A stretch of DNA of 64,000 bases from Marinobacterium arenosum (GCF_019795155.1 NZ_JAILYN010000004.1:1-64000), one strand, 5' to 3'; positions 18,729 through 28,954 are shown, numbered from the stretch's first letter. Notes: generated by a model from the sequence alone, not told the origin. Made by a program: numbers and translations.

Positions 18729-19430
18729 TTACTTCTTGTCTTCCGGGTTGACCTTCAGCAGTTCCACCTCGAACACCAGGGTTTCGTTCGGGCCGATCGC
18801 GTTGCCCATACCACCCGGGCCGTAAGCCAGGTCAGCCGGGATCACGAAGCGGGTCTTGCCACCCTCCTTCATCAGCTGCAGACCTTCGGTCCAGCCCGGG
18901 ATTACGCCGTTCAGCGGGAAGGAGACCGGCTCGCCACGGTCGTAGGAGCTGTCGAACTTGGTACCGTCAACCAGCGTACCCTCGTAGTGTACCTGCACAG
19001 TGTCCTCGGCGGTCGGGCTCTTGCCGGTGCCGGCGGTCAGCTCTTCATACTGCAGGCCGCTGTCGGTGGTCTGCACACTGCCCTTCTTGGCATTTTCTGC
19101 CATGAAGCTTTTGCCCTTCTCCATATTGGCGGCCGCCAGTTCGGCGAAGCGCTGGCGCTGCTCCTCCATCTTGCGGGCCTGGAACGCCTGCATCACTTCA
19201 TTGACCTGTTCATCGGTCAGTTTCGGCTCGCTACCGCTGTAGATGGTCTCAACGCCACTGCGGAACGCCTCGAAGTCCAGTTTCTCGACCTGCTGCTTCA
19301 GCTGCTGGCCGAGGATCAGGCCCAAGCTGTAGCTCAGCTTCTGTTGCTCGTTTTCCAGCTCCGCAGCAAACAGGGTCGGTGCGGCGGTCAGTGCGGTTGC
19401 CATGGCGGCAGCCAGCCAAGTTCGTTTCAT
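18729..19430 (-). CDS. FKBP-type peptidyl-prolyl cis-trans isomerase (FkpA/Mip-like)
   Basis: A 233-residue periplasmic or outer-membrane foldase. It has a signal peptide (about 1-22, MKRTWLAAAMATALTAAPTL), an N-terminal helical dimerisation domain (about 25-115, with LSYSLGLILGQQL) and a C-terminal FKBP domain (about 125-228). FKBP hallmarks are VQVHYEGTLVDGTKFDSSYD, VIPGWTEGLQLM and LAYGPGGMG. No lipobox cysteine is present. It is monocistronic with a terminator at 18656-18698. Confidence 0.93.
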   Translation of the reverse strand: MKRTWLAAAMATALTAAPTLFAAELENEQQKLSYSLGLILGQQLKQQVEKLDFEAFRSGVETIYSGSEPKLTDEQVNEVMQAFQARKMEEQRQRFAELAAANMEKGKSFMAENAKKGSVQTTDSGLQYEELTAGTGKSPTAEDTVQVHYEGTLVDGTKFDSSYDRGEPVSFPLNGVIPGWTEGLQLMKEGGKTRFVIPADLAYGPGGMGNAIGPNETLVFEVELLKVNPEDKK

Positions 19431-19526
19431 CAGTAGAATCCTTGTGTTTGGGCCGTTTCACGGTTAGTGGCCGATTGAAGCGTAAAGTTCCACCGCTCAC
19501 CACTTACACCCAGTGTAACCCAGCGT

Positions 19527-20042
19527 TTACACCGATGGCGACCCGGGCCATTCAAGTCCCAGTGCCACCAACAGCGCCTGCAGGTTCTGCTGAACATCTG
19601 CCAACGGCACGCCAACCTGCTGTAGATACCGGTTCAGGTTCTGCCGCAATGCGTGCGACGGGCTGTCCAGCGGCGCGCCCTGCTCAGCCTGTTGGTACAG
19701 TCGAGCGATTTCAACCTGCTCGCACGCCAGTTCTGCCTCGCGCATCTTCCGGTAGCAGTCGGCCAGCTCCGGTTGATCCGCTTTCATCCCTCGCACCTGG
19801 TAGCGCAACGCCCGCAACGGGTGGCTGATCTGCTGCTGCCAGCGGTCGGCCAGATCGGTTTCCGCTGGCAACCCTCGCCCCTGGCCAGCCAGCCACAAGC
19901 AGTACAACAACCGGTTGATGCTCAGTCCCTGGCATTGAAGTTCCAGGCAGATCGCCTCGACGCCGGGCTGGCGATAAGTGTTCAGCGCGAAGCGCCAGAA
20001 TGGATTATCCAGCGCAAGCGCTGTGGTAGAATTCGCGGCCAT
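19527..20042 (-). CDS. TIGR02444-family protein of unknown function
   Basis: A 171-residue cytoplasmic protein. The N-terminal LDNPFWRFALNTYRQPGVEA and LSINRLLYCLWLAGQG match the TIGR02444 family found in gammaproteobacteria next to yheS-like ABC-F genes. The ATG at 20042 shares the tetranucleotide CATG with the oppositely oriented yheS start, so the mRNAs begin within each other's gene. Function unknown; conserved neighbourhood suggests a link with ribosome-associated ABC-F activity. Confidence 0.82.
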   Translation of the reverse strand: MAANSTTALALDNPFWRFALNTYRQPGVEAICLELQCQGLSINRLLYCLWLAGQGRGLPAETDLADRWQQQISHPLRALRYQVRGMKADQPELADCYRKMREAELACEQVEIARLYQQAEQGAPLDSPSHALRQNLNRYLQQVGVPLADVQQNLQALLVALGLEWPGSPSV

Positions 20043-21969
20043 GATTCTATTGCAACAAGTCAGTTTACATCGGGGTCCCCTGGCGATTTTAGAGCAGGCC
20101 GACCTAACCATCCATCAAGGCTGGAAAGTCGGTCTGATCGGCGCCAACGGTGCCGGCAAGTCGACCCTGTTCAGCATGATCCTCGGCCAGCTGCAGCCGG
20201 ACGGCGGCGATTTCCAACTGCCCAGCCAGCTGCGTATCGCCCATATGGCACAGGAGGTCGACGCCAGCGAACGACGGGCGGTCGACTACGTGCTGGACGG
20301 CGATGAGCTGCTGCGCCAGGTACAGCACCAGCTGACGGTAGCCGAGGCGGCCGATGACGCCCACCGGATCGCCGAACTGCACGCCAAGCTGGAAGACCTG
20401 CACGGCTACAGCGCCGAATCCCGCGCCCGCCAGCTGCTGGCCGGGCTCGGCTTCAGCGAGGCCGACGGCGACAAGCCGGTACGGGCGTTCTCCGGCGGCT
20501 GGCGTATCCGGCTCAACCTGGCACGGGCGCTGATGTGCCCGTCCGACCTGCTGCTGTTGGACGAGCCGACCAACCACCTCGACCTCGACGCCACCATCTG
20601 GCTGGAGCAGTGGCTGCGCCAGTATCCGGGCACCCTGCTGCTGATCTCCCACGACCGCGACTTCCTCGACAGTGTGGTCGGCCATGTGGCGCACCTCCAC
20701 CAGCGCAAGCTGGAGCTGTACAAGGGCAACTACACGGCCTTCGAACTGCTGCGCGCCGAACGGCTGGCCCAGCAGCAGGCGCAGTTCCAGAAGCAGCAGC
20801 AGCGGGTGGCCGAGATCGAAAGCTTCGTGCGCCGCTTCCGCGCCAAGGCCAGCAAGGCCAAACAGGCCCAGAGCCGGCTGAAGGAGCTGGAGCGGATGGA
20901 GCGGATTGCGCCGGCCCATATCGACAGCCCGTTCCGCTTTACCTTCCAGTCCAGCGACAAGGTGTCCAACCCGCTACTGACCTTCGAGAAGGCCGACTGC
21001 GGCTACACCGACAAGGCCATACTGCGCGAGCTGAACATCAACCTGGCACCGGGCGCCCGCATCGGCCTGCTGGGCCCGAACGGCGCCGGCAAGTCCACCC
21101 TGATCAAGTCACTGGTCGGCGACCAACCGCTGCTGGCCGGCGTGCGCCACGACGGCGAGCACCTGCGGGTCGGCTACTTCGCCCAGCACCAGTTGGAAGC
21201 ACTTGATCTGGAGGCGTCGCCCGCACTGCATCTGCAACGGTTGGCGCCGAAGGCCAGTGACCAGGAGATCCGTACCTACCTGGGTGCGTTCGGCTTCCAC
21301 GGCGACGACGCGCTGGAACCGGTCAAGCGGTTCTCCGGTGGCGAGAAGGCACGGGTCGCGCTGGCACTGATCGCCTGGCAGAAGCCCAACCTGTTGCTGC
21401 TCGACGAACCGACCAACCACCTCGATCTGGAGGTGCGTCACGCGCTGACCCTGGCACTGCAAGGTTTCGAAGGCGCGCTGATCCTGGTCTCCCACGACCG
21501 CAACCTGCTGCGCAACACGGTGGACGAGTTCTGGCTGGTCGCCAACGGCACGGTGGAGCCGTTCAACGGCGACTTGAATGATTACCAGAGCTGGCTACTG
21601 GAACAGCGGCGCAACGAACGCAAAGCGGAACAGCCGGCCGAAACCGAGCGGGAGAACCGCTCGCTCAGCGCCGCCGAACGCAAGGAGCAGAAACGCCAGC
21701 AGGCCGCTCAACGCGCCAAGCTGCGGCCACTGAAGCAGGCGGTGGAGAAGCTGGAAGCGCAGCTGGAGCAGGTTCAGAACGCGTTGGCCGAGGTGGAACA
21801 GTCACTGGCCGAGCCGTCGATCTACGATGACAGCAACAAGCTGAAGTTGAAGGATCTGCTGGCCGAGCAGGCGAAATACAGCAAGCAAGTCGACAGCATC
21901 GAAGCGGACTGGCTGGAACAGCTCGAAGCCTTGGAAGAACTGGAAGCCCAGCTGGCGGAAGAGGGTTAA
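20041..21969 (+). CDS. yheS: ABC-F family ATPase YheS
   Basis: A 642-residue soluble protein with two ABC domains and no membrane part. Walker A motifs are GANGAGKSTLF (about 35) and GPNGAGKSTLI (about 350); signatures are FSGGWRIRLNLARAL and FSGGEKARVALALI; Walker B is LLLLDEPTNHLDL in both. The interdomain linker contains RFRAKASKAKQAQSRLKELERM, which in ABC-F proteins reaches the ribosomal P-site tRNA. A charged coiled-coil tail (about 530-640) follows. Resembles E. coli YheS more than Uup or EttA. It overlaps the divergent TIGR02444 start. Confidence 0.93.
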   Translation: MILLQQVSLHRGPLAILEQADLTIHQGWKVGLIGANGAGKSTLFSMILGQLQPDGGDFQLPSQLRIAHMAQEVDASERRAVDYVLDGDELLRQVQHQLTVAEAADDAHRIAELHAKLEDLHGYSAESRARQLLAGLGFSEADGDKPVRAFSGGWRIRLNLARALMCPSDLLLLDEPTNHLDLDATIWLEQWLRQYPGTLLLISHDRDFLDSVVGHVAHLHQRKLELYKGNYTAFELLRAERLAQQQAQFQKQQQRVAEIESFVRRFRAKASKAKQAQSRLKELERMERIAPAHIDSPFRFTFQSSDKVSNPLLTFEKADCGYTDKAILRELNINLAPGARIGLLGPNGAGKSTLIKSLVGDQPLLAGVRHDGEHLRVGYFAQHQLEALDLEASPALHLQRLAPKASDQEIRTYLGAFGFHGDDALEPVKRFSGGEKARVALALIAWQKPNLLLLDEPTNHLDLEVRHALTLALQGFEGALILVSHDRNLLRNTVDEFWLVANGTVEPFNGDLNDYQSWLLEQRRNERKAEQPAETERENRSLSAAERKEQKRQQAAQRAKLRPLKQAVEKLEAQLEQVQNALAEVEQSLAEPSIYDDSNKLKLKDLLAEQAKYSKQVDSIEADWLEQLEALEELEAQLAEEG

Positions 21970-21976
21970 TTCGATT

Positions 21977-22935
21977 GTCGCCCTCGGAGCGGGCTGCTAC
22001 GAAGCAGAAGCCCTTGTAGCAGCAGGCTCCGACCGCGACAGGGTTGCCGCAGTTCGCGAATGCCGCCCTCGGAGCGGGCTGCTGCGAAGCAGAAGCCCTT
22101 GTAGCAGCGGACTCCGACCGCGACAAGGTTGCCACAGTTCGCGAATGTCGCCCTCGGAGCGGGCTGCTGCGAAGCAGAAGCCCTTGTAGCAGCGGGCTCC
22201 GACCGCGACAGGGTTGCCGCAGTTCGCGAATGCCGCCCCCGGAGCGGGCAGCTGCGAAGCAGAAGCCCTTGTAGCAGCGGGCTCCGACCGCGACAGGGTT
22301 GCCACAGTTCGCGAATATCGCCCTCGGAGCGGGCTGCTGCGAAGCAGAAGCCCTTGTAGCAGCGGGCTCCGACCGCGACAAGGTTGCCACAGTTCGCGAA
22401 TGTCGCCCCCGGAGCGGGCTGCTGCGAAGCAGAAGCCCTTGTAGCAGCGGGCTCCGACCGCGACAAGGTTGCCACAGTTCGCGAATGCCGCCCCCGGATC
22501 GGGCTGCTACGAAGCAGAAGCCCTTGTAGCAGCGGGCTCCGACCGCGACAAGGTTGCCACAGTTCGCGAATGCCGCCCCCGGAGCGGGCAGCTGCGAAGC
22601 AGAAGCCCTTGTAGCAGCGGGCTCCGACCGCGACAGGGTTGCCACAGTTCGCGAATATCGCCCCCGGAGCGGGCTGCTGCGAAGCAGAAGCCCTTGTAGC
22701 AGCGGGCTCCGACCGCGACAGGGTTGCCACAGTTCGCGAATGTCGCCCCCGGAGCGGGCTGCTGCGAAGCAGAAGCCCTTTTAGCAGCGGGCTCCGACCG
22801 CGACAAGGTTGCCACAGTTCGCGAATGTCGCCCCCGGATCGGGCAGCTGCGAAGCAGAAGCCCTTGTAGCAGCGGGCTCTGACCGCGACAGATCCGCACA
22901 GTCCGCAGATATCGCCCGCAGAGCCGGGGACCTGT
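21977..22935. repeat. tandem REP-like array B (11 units of exactly 85 bp)
   Basis: The unit begins GTCGCCC(T/C)CGGAGCGGGC and runs through GCAGAAGCCCTTGTAGCAGC, CGACCGCGACA and GTTGCCACAGTTCGCGAAT. Unit starts fall at 21977 plus multiples of 85, up to 22827, with few substitutions and no length change. The final unit diverges after position ~22890. It fills the gap between yheS and the HDOD gene, which converge. The many 76-codon open frames spaced 85 bp apart are by-products, because 85 is not a multiple of three. Confidence 0.93.
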
Positions 22936-22971
22936 AGTGGTTCAATAATGCCGGAACCAGCAGAGACCCTA

Positions 22972-23005
22972 AAATTCAGGCGCCTGAAAAGGCGCCTGAT
23001 TTCGA
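22972..23005 (-). terminator. terminator-like hairpin after the HDOD gene
   Basis: TCAGGCGCC and GGCGCCTGA form a 9-bp stem around TGAAAA. On the minus strand AATTTTAG follows. It lies about 40 bp past the HDOD gene stop. Confidence 0.65.
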
Positions 23006-23045
23006 ACTCTCCACAAAGAATCAAAATGCAGAATAACCAAGAAGC

Positions 23046-24356
23046 CTAAGCGGCCAGCATCCGGGTCAGCTCACGCAGCTGTTCGTCCTGTTCCATCAGC
23101 TGCTGCAGGGCGTTGATCGCCTTGGCCGGGGTCAGCCCCAGCTGCAGGTACAGCTCGCCGGGAATCGGCTCCAGCGGGCCATCGCTGAGGCCCTGCTCGC
23201 GTAGCAGGCGGTTAGTCAGGAACTGGATCTTGGCATATTCCGCGGCCAGTCCGCCGTAGTCCGGATCATTCTGATGGCGGATCGCCTTGCAGACCTCCTC
23301 CGGCAGCGACCAGCTGCTCAACAACCAGGCGCCGATCTGTTCGCGGGTGACATTCAGCAGCTGACGCTCGATCGCATCCAGCTGGAAATGCGGGTTGGCT
23401 TCGATATAGCGCGCCAGCAACGAGAAATGCGGCGGGAACAGGTGGGCCAGCACCAGGTAGCCGAAGTTGTGCAACAATCCGCTCAGGTAGACCAGCCCCG
23501 GCTTGGGCCGCCGTTCGACCGGCATCAGCTGACACAACTTCTCCGCCAGGGTGGCGTTGTAGACCGCCTGCAGCCAGTACGGCGTGCCACCGCGCGGCCC
23601 CTCCTTCGGCAGCTCCAGGATACGCCCCATCGCGGTGGCCAGCGCCATGTTGATCACCAGATCGAAACCCAGCACCCGGATCACCGCATCCTCTACCGAG
23701 GCGATCTTGCCCGGTGCAGCGTAATAGGGCGAGGCAGCCAGGCTCATCACCTGAGCCGACAGGCTCGGATCAACCCGCACGATCGGCAGCAGTTCGTCGA
23801 CACTGGCGTCAGGGTCGGAGCGCAGCGCGACGATCTTCTGCAGGGTGGGGCTCAGCGCCGGCAGGTCGAGGGTGTCCTCCAGCCGCTGCTTGACCCGCAA
23901 CGCAGTAAACCGCTCCACCGCCAGGGTAATCAGCGCCTCATCGTCACCGCTCGGCTGACGGGCCTCGATCTCGGCGTTGGACAACGCCAGACTGCAACTC
24001 TCGGCATGCTGCAGCCACGCCTTCGGGGCAACGAAAGTTAGCTGACTATGCGGGTCGTTAATATTCAGGTTGGCCTGCTTGGCGCAGCCCGGATCGATCA
24101 GCAGCGGCATCGACAACAGCTTCTGCTGGGCAGCCTCATTGCTGGCCAGCGTCGGCTGACCGAAAAAGCGGGCGGCGTCGTCGCCGCGTACTGGCTGCAG
24201 GTGACGGCCGGTCTGCTTCCAGACACTGGCCAGGTTCAGCAGGCAGGAACTGGGCAGAACAGCCAGCATCTTACCCTCCGCATCATGCAGCAGCACGACA
24301 CGGGCCTGATCCAGCTGCGGAACACTGCTCCCTGGGGTACGAACTCCAACCGACAC
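23046..24356 (-). CDS. HDOD-domain protein with N-terminal YbaK-like domain
   Basis: About 436 residues. The N-terminal part (about 10-130) has the YbaK/aminoacyl-tRNA deacylase-like pattern (VLLHDAEGKMLAVLPSSCLL ... LLIDPGCAKQANLNI). The C-terminal part (about 170-400) is an HDOD domain: LPALSPTLQKIVALRSDPDAS, VDPSLSAQVMSLAASPYY, SVEDAVIRVLG and LSGLLHNFGYLVLA. HDOD domains are HD-like and usually lack nuclease metal ligands; here HNFG replaces HD. They act in signalling. Start taken as GTG at 24356 because GGGAGAGA precedes it; a TTG at 24407 would extend it. Confidence 0.82.
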   Translation of the reverse strand: MSVGVRTPGSSVPQLDQARVVLLHDAEGKMLAVLPSSCLLNLASVWKQTGRHLQPVRGDDAARFFGQPTLASNEAAQQKLLSMPLLIDPGCAKQANLNINDPHSQLTFVAPKAWLQHAESCSLALSNAEIEARQPSGDDEALITLAVERFTALRVKQRLEDTLDLPALSPTLQKIVALRSDPDASVDELLPIVRVDPSLSAQVMSLAASPYYAAPGKIASVEDAVIRVLGFDLVINMALATAMGRILELPKEGPRGGTPYWLQAVYNATLAEKLCQLMPVERRPKPGLVYLSGLLHNFGYLVLAHLFPPHFSLLARYIEANPHFQLDAIERQLLNVTREQIGAWLLSSWSLPEEVCKAIRHQNDPDYGGLAAEYAKIQFLTNRLLREQGLSDGPLEPIPGELYLQLGLTPAKAINALQQLMEQDEQLRELTRMLAA

Positions 24357-24737
24357 TTTACTCTCTCCCGATCCGGTAATAAGCGCGCCGGCACCCAGTG
24401 CCCGCAATCACGCCGCCTTTACATTGGCTGAATCGACAAATTATTGCGCAAGCTGACCGCAAAGCAAACCTTCAAAAACCCATGAATATCAAAATCATCC
24501 TCAGGGAGAGAAGAATAAACGACGGCTGTCGGGGTGGCCCAGACGCATGACGGATCGTCAGGTTAACAGCCTGGCCATAGCGGAAAAATGAACGGAGAAA
24601 TGAACAGAAAAACAAACGAAAAAGTGAACGGACAAGCGGTTGATCGGCGGCACCCCATAGGGCCCCGCCAACAACCGTTGGGGGCTGTTTAACGGCTGTT
24701 CACCAGCAATCGAGAGACCAGGCCGAGCTGCCGCCGA
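24357..24737. other. intergenic region between the HDOD gene and spoT
   Basis: About 380 bases with no supported gene. A 12-bp inverted repeat, TGATCGGCGGCA (24641-24652) and its complement (24729-24740), has its right arm inside the last codons of spoT. On the minus strand the left arm is followed by a T-rich stretch (about 24600-24630), so a long-looped termination structure for spoT is possible. Confidence 0.4.
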
Positions 24738-26861
24738 TCAGCTGCGACTGACCTTGTTGACCGACTTCAGCACCCGCAGTTTCTTGATCACCCGGGCCAA
24801 GTGGACACGATTGGTGACGGTCAGGTCGACCTCGACGGTAGCCAGCTGGCCCTCGCGCTCGCCGGTGTCGATCTTCAGGATATTAGCGCCGGTGGAGGCA
24901 ACAGTGGTCGCCAGGCTGGCGATCAGTCCGCGCTGTGATTCCACCTCCAGCTTCAGGCTGACGGTGAACTCATCCTCGGTATCCTTGGCCCACTCCAGAT
25001 AGATACACTTCTCCGGGTCATCGCGCAGGTAACCGATATTGCGGCAGTCGGTACGGTGGATCACCAGCCCGCGGCCGGTGCTGATATGGCCAATAATGGT
25101 GTCGCCCGGAATCGGCCGGCAGCACTTGGCGTACTGCAACACCATCCCTTCGGTACCCTGGATCGCCAGCGGGCGCTGCTTCTCGCGGCCCTCCTTGCTG
25201 ACCGCCTCGGCGGCGTCGCTCGGCTTCAGCCGGCGGGCCACCACGTAGGCCATGCGGTTGCCCATGCCGACATCTTCCAGCAGGTCATCCAGCGATTTCA
25301 GCTCCGCCTCGGCCAGCAACTGCTTCAGCGCCGCCTGGTCGATATCCTTGATCTGGGCGCCATAGTTGCCGAGGAACTGGCTCAGCAGACGGCGGCCGAG
25401 AGCGACCGACTCGTGGCGTTGCTGGTTTTTCAGGAAGTGGCGGATCGACGAACGAGCCTTGCCGGTCACCACGAAGTTCTGCCAGGCCATGTTCGGCTGG
25501 GCGCCCGGCGCGGTGATGATCTCGACGGTCTGGCCGTTCTCCAGCGGCTGCGACAGCGGCGCCAGACGGCGGTTGATACGGCAGGAGACGCAGCTGTTGC
25601 CGACGTCGGTGTGCACCGCGTAAGCGAAGTCGATCGGTGTGGCGCCGTGCGGCAGCTCCAGGATGCGGCCCTTTGGCGTGAACACGTAGACCTCGTCCGG
25701 GAACAGGTCGGTCTTCACCGTCTCGATGAACTCCATCGAGTTGCCGGCCCGCTTCTGCATCTCCAGCAGCCCCTGCACCCACTTGCGGGCCCGGTTGTAG
25801 GAACCGACGGCACTTTCGGAGTCGCCGTAGGCCTTGTAGTGACTGTGCTCGGCGATCCCCTGGCTAGCCACCGCGTCCATCTCCTTGGTGCGGATCTGCA
25901 CCTCGATGGTGATATCGCGGGCGCCGAACAGCGCGGTGTGCAGCGACTGGTAGCCGTTGGCCTTGGGGATGGCGATATAGTCCTTGAAGCGGCCGGGCAC
26001 CGGCTTGTACAGGTTATGCACCGTGCCGAGGATGCGGTAGCACTCGTCGACGCTCTCGGTGACGATGCGGAAGGCGAACACGTCCATGATCTCGGCGAAC
26101 GACTTCCGCTGGCTCTTCATCTTCTGGTAGATGCTGTACAGGTGCTTCTCGCGGCCGGTCACCAGGCCGGGCAGCCCCTCCTGGTGGAGCCGCTCCTGAA
26201 TGCTGTTCTGGATGCTGGAGATCACATCCTTGCGCTGGCCACGCGCCTGTACCACCGCACGGCGGATATACTTGGCGCGCATCGGGTGCTGAGCCTGGAA
26301 CGCCAGGTCTTCCAGCTCCACCTGCAGATCGCGCATGCCCAGGCGGGCGGCGATGGGCGCATAGATATCGAGGGTTTCGCGGGCGATACGGCGCTGCTTC
26401 TCCGGCGGCATGGCACCCAGGGTGCGCATGTTGTGCATCCGGTCGGCCAGTTTCACCAGGATGACGCGGATATCCTCCGCCATCGCCAGCACCATCTTCT
26501 GGAAGTTGCTGGCCTGGGCCTCGGCCTTGGTCTCGAAATCCAGGTGGGCCAGCTTGGAGACGCCGTCGACGATATCGGCCACGGTGTCGCCGAACTGCGA
26601 GGAGACGCCCTCGTAGTTGATCTCGGTATCTTCGATCACATCGTGCAGCATGGCCGCCATCAGGCTCTGATGGTCCATGTGCATCTGCGCCAGGATGCTG
26701 GCAACGGACAGTGGGTGGGTTACGTAGGGCTCGCCACTTTTACGCCGCTGGCCATCGTGGGCCTGCTCGGCGTAAAAATAGGCACGACGCACCTCTCTGA
26801 TCTGCTGCAGATCGAGATAGTCGGTCAGGCGTTCCGAGAGTGCGTCGATAGTGGGCATCAT
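24738..26861 (-). CDS. spoT: bifunctional (p)ppGpp synthetase/hydrolase SpoT
   Basis: A 707-residue RelA/SpoT-homologue that makes and degrades the alarmone (p)ppGpp. The N-terminal HD hydrolase domain is intact (YVTHPLSVA, MLHDVIEDTE, KLADRMHNMRTL). The synthetase domain has GRFKDYIAIPKANGYQSLHT and EVQIRTKEMD. A TGS domain (VFTPKGRILELPHGATPIDF), a zinc-finger-like stretch (QYAKCCRPIPGD) and a C-terminal ACT domain (from about 635) follow. The intact HD motif separates it from RelA. Two adjacent ATGs follow GGAGG, so translation may start at 26858. Third gene after gmk and rpoZ. Confidence 0.96.
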   Translation of the reverse strand: MMPTIDALSERLTDYLDLQQIREVRRAYFYAEQAHDGQRRKSGEPYVTHPLSVASILAQMHMDHQSLMAAMLHDVIEDTEINYEGVSSQFGDTVADIVDGVSKLAHLDFETKAEAQASNFQKMVLAMAEDIRVILVKLADRMHNMRTLGAMPPEKQRRIARETLDIYAPIAARLGMRDLQVELEDLAFQAQHPMRAKYIRRAVVQARGQRKDVISSIQNSIQERLHQEGLPGLVTGREKHLYSIYQKMKSQRKSFAEIMDVFAFRIVTESVDECYRILGTVHNLYKPVPGRFKDYIAIPKANGYQSLHTALFGARDITIEVQIRTKEMDAVASQGIAEHSHYKAYGDSESAVGSYNRARKWVQGLLEMQKRAGNSMEFIETVKTDLFPDEVYVFTPKGRILELPHGATPIDFAYAVHTDVGNSCVSCRINRRLAPLSQPLENGQTVEIITAPGAQPNMAWQNFVVTGKARSSIRHFLKNQQRHESVALGRRLLSQFLGNYGAQIKDIDQAALKQLLAEAELKSLDDLLEDVGMGNRMAYVVARRLKPSDAAEAVSKEGREKQRPLAIQGTEGMVLQYAKCCRPIPGDTIIGHISTGRGLVIHRTDCRNIGYLRDDPEKCIYLEWAKDTEDEFTVSLKLEVESQRGLIASLATTVASTGANILKIDTGEREGQLATVEVDLTVTNRVHLARVIKKLRVLKSVNKVSRS

Positions 26862-26946
26862 TCCTCCAGTATCCGTACAGTGGGGTTATGCAGCTGTAAC
26901 TTCCGGATACCAAAGATGATGCCGCAAAGAAAGGCGTTGGGAAAGA

Positions 26947-27159
26947 TTAATCCTCGTCGCGTTCATCCAGAACGGACTTGTCGATCAGGTCTTCCGCGAT
27001 TTCACGCAGGGCAACCACGGTCGGCTTGTCGTTTTCCCACTCGACTTTCGGATCTTTACCACCGGTTGCCAGCTGGCGAGCGCGTTTTGCAGCGACCATG
27101 ACCAGTTCGAAGCGGTTGTCGACTTTGCCCAGGCAATCTTCAACGGTTACTCGTGCCAT
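26947..27159 (-). CDS. rpoZ: RNA polymerase omega subunit
   Basis: A 70-residue subunit that helps RNA polymerase assembly and, in E. coli, forms part of the ppGpp site 1. The N-terminus [20 protein letters not shown] and [12 protein letters not shown] are family-invariant. It is shorter than the 91-residue E. coli protein, ending in an acidic tail, as in many other gammaproteobacteria. GAGGTCAAA precedes the ATG. It lies between gmk and spoT, the usual place. Confidence 0.97.
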   Translation of the reverse strand: MARVTVEDCLGKVDNRFELVMVAAKRARQLATGGKDPKVEWENDKPTVVALREIAEDLIDKSVLDERDED

Positions 27160-27247
27160 TTTGACCTCGGTTTGACATTAGGACGATAGATAGCGGTCTT
27201 CAGAGAAGACCGCGCAGTTTATCTGAGTGTCCTGAAAGTGACAAGAA

Positions 27248-27871
<624 letters not shown>

Positions 27872-28735
27872 TTACTCAATATTCTGAATCTGTTCACGCA
27901 TCTGCTCGATCAGCACCTTCAGGTCCACCGCGCTCTGGGTGGTGTCGGCAACGATCGATTTAGATGACAGGGTGTTGGCTTCACGGTTCAGTTCCTGCAT
28001 CAGGAAGTCGAGCCGGCGGCCGATCGGTTCTTTCTGTTTCAGCACCCGGCGCACCTCCTGCACGTGGGTGTCGAGCCGGTCCATCTCTTCATCGACGTCG
28101 GCTTTCTGGGCCAGGATCACCATCTCCTGCTCCAGCCGGCCTTCGTCCAGTTCGGCGGTCAGTTCGTCCAGCCGGGTGCGCAAGTTATCGCGCTGGTTCT
28201 GCAGAATGGTCGGCAGCTTGCCGCGTACCTCGACGACGATCTCGCTGATCCGGTCCAGCCGTTGGTTGATCAGGTTGGCCAGTTCCTTGCCTTCGCGCTC
28301 GCGGCCGATCAGCAGGTCGTCCAGCGCATTGTCGAACAGTTCCAGCGCCTGCGCCTTGATCTGGTCCATATCCAGTTCCGCATCCTGCAGCACGCCGGGC
28401 CAGCGCAGCACGTCCAGCGGGTTCAGCGGCTGGCTGTCCGGCAGCAGGCCTTGTACCTGCTGGGCGGCGTTGATCAGGTCGCCGGCGAAGGCTTCGTTGA
28501 CGGTCAGGCTCTGGGCGCGGGCTTCCGGCAGGAAGCGCAGGGTGCATTCCACCTTGCCGCGGCTCAGTTTCTTGCGCAGCCGTTCGCGCAGCGGGATCTC
28601 CAGCTCACGCAGGTTATCCGGCAGCCGCAGGTGGGGCTCCAGGTAGCGGTGGTTTACCGAACGAACCTCCCAGGCCAGGTTACCCCAATCGTACTGTGCT
28701 TCCTGCCGGGTAAAGGCGGTCATACTGCGTGTCAT
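27872..28735 (-). CDS. yicC: YicC-family endoribonuclease
   Basis: A 287-residue protein starting MTRSMTAFTRQEAQYDWG, which matches the YicC N-terminus (M-x-RSMTA). The C-terminal DUF1732 part reads RLDFLMQELNREANTLSSKS. E. coli YicC has been reported to be an RNA endonuclease that affects the small RNA RyhB. It is the first gene of yicC-gmk-rpoZ-spoT and divergent from rph, as in many gammaproteobacteria. Confidence 0.93.
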   Translation of the reverse strand: MTRSMTAFTRQEAQYDWGNLAWEVRSVNHRYLEPHLRLPDNLRELEIPLRERLRKKLSRGKVECTLRFLPEARAQSLTVNEAFAGDLINAAQQVQGLLPDSQPLNPLDVLRWPGVLQDAELDMDQIKAQALELFDNALDDLLIGREREGKELANLINQRLDRISEIVVEVRGKLPTILQNQRDNLRTRLDELTAELDEGRLEQEMVILAQKADVDEEMDRLDTHVQEVRRVLKQKEPIGRRLDFLMQELNREANTLSSKSIVADTTQSAVDLKVLIEQMREQIQNIE

Positions 28736-28954
28736 ATGTAACGCTCTCGATTAAAATGGCTGGCTTGCGAGGCGCATTCCTCGGCCGCAGGTTGCGCGGC
28801 CCCGCCTCTCCCGGTAGCTGATACGGCGGATATTAACGGCGTTATTTCACGGCGTTTCGCGCGGATTCGGCTACCCTCAGTGTCAGGCATTCTAACAAGT
28901 CCACGGCGGCTGCTCTATGCGGCCTACGTCAGTAAACGGGGTAAAAACAGCACC

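Noticed and set aside
21977-22935. CRISPR array
   Set aside because: The whole 85-bp unit repeats; there are no unique spacers between short repeats, and no cas genes are nearby.
21966-23024. 352-codon open frame in array B, and the 76-codon frames spaced 85 bp apart
   Set aside because: They arise because an 85-bp unit without stops cycles through frames. The translations are repeats of the palindrome, with no start signals.
25056-27101. 681-codon open frame antisense to spoT and rpoZ
   Set aside because: It spans two well-identified genes and an intergenic gap, has no ribosome site or recognisable domain, and low-complexity composition.
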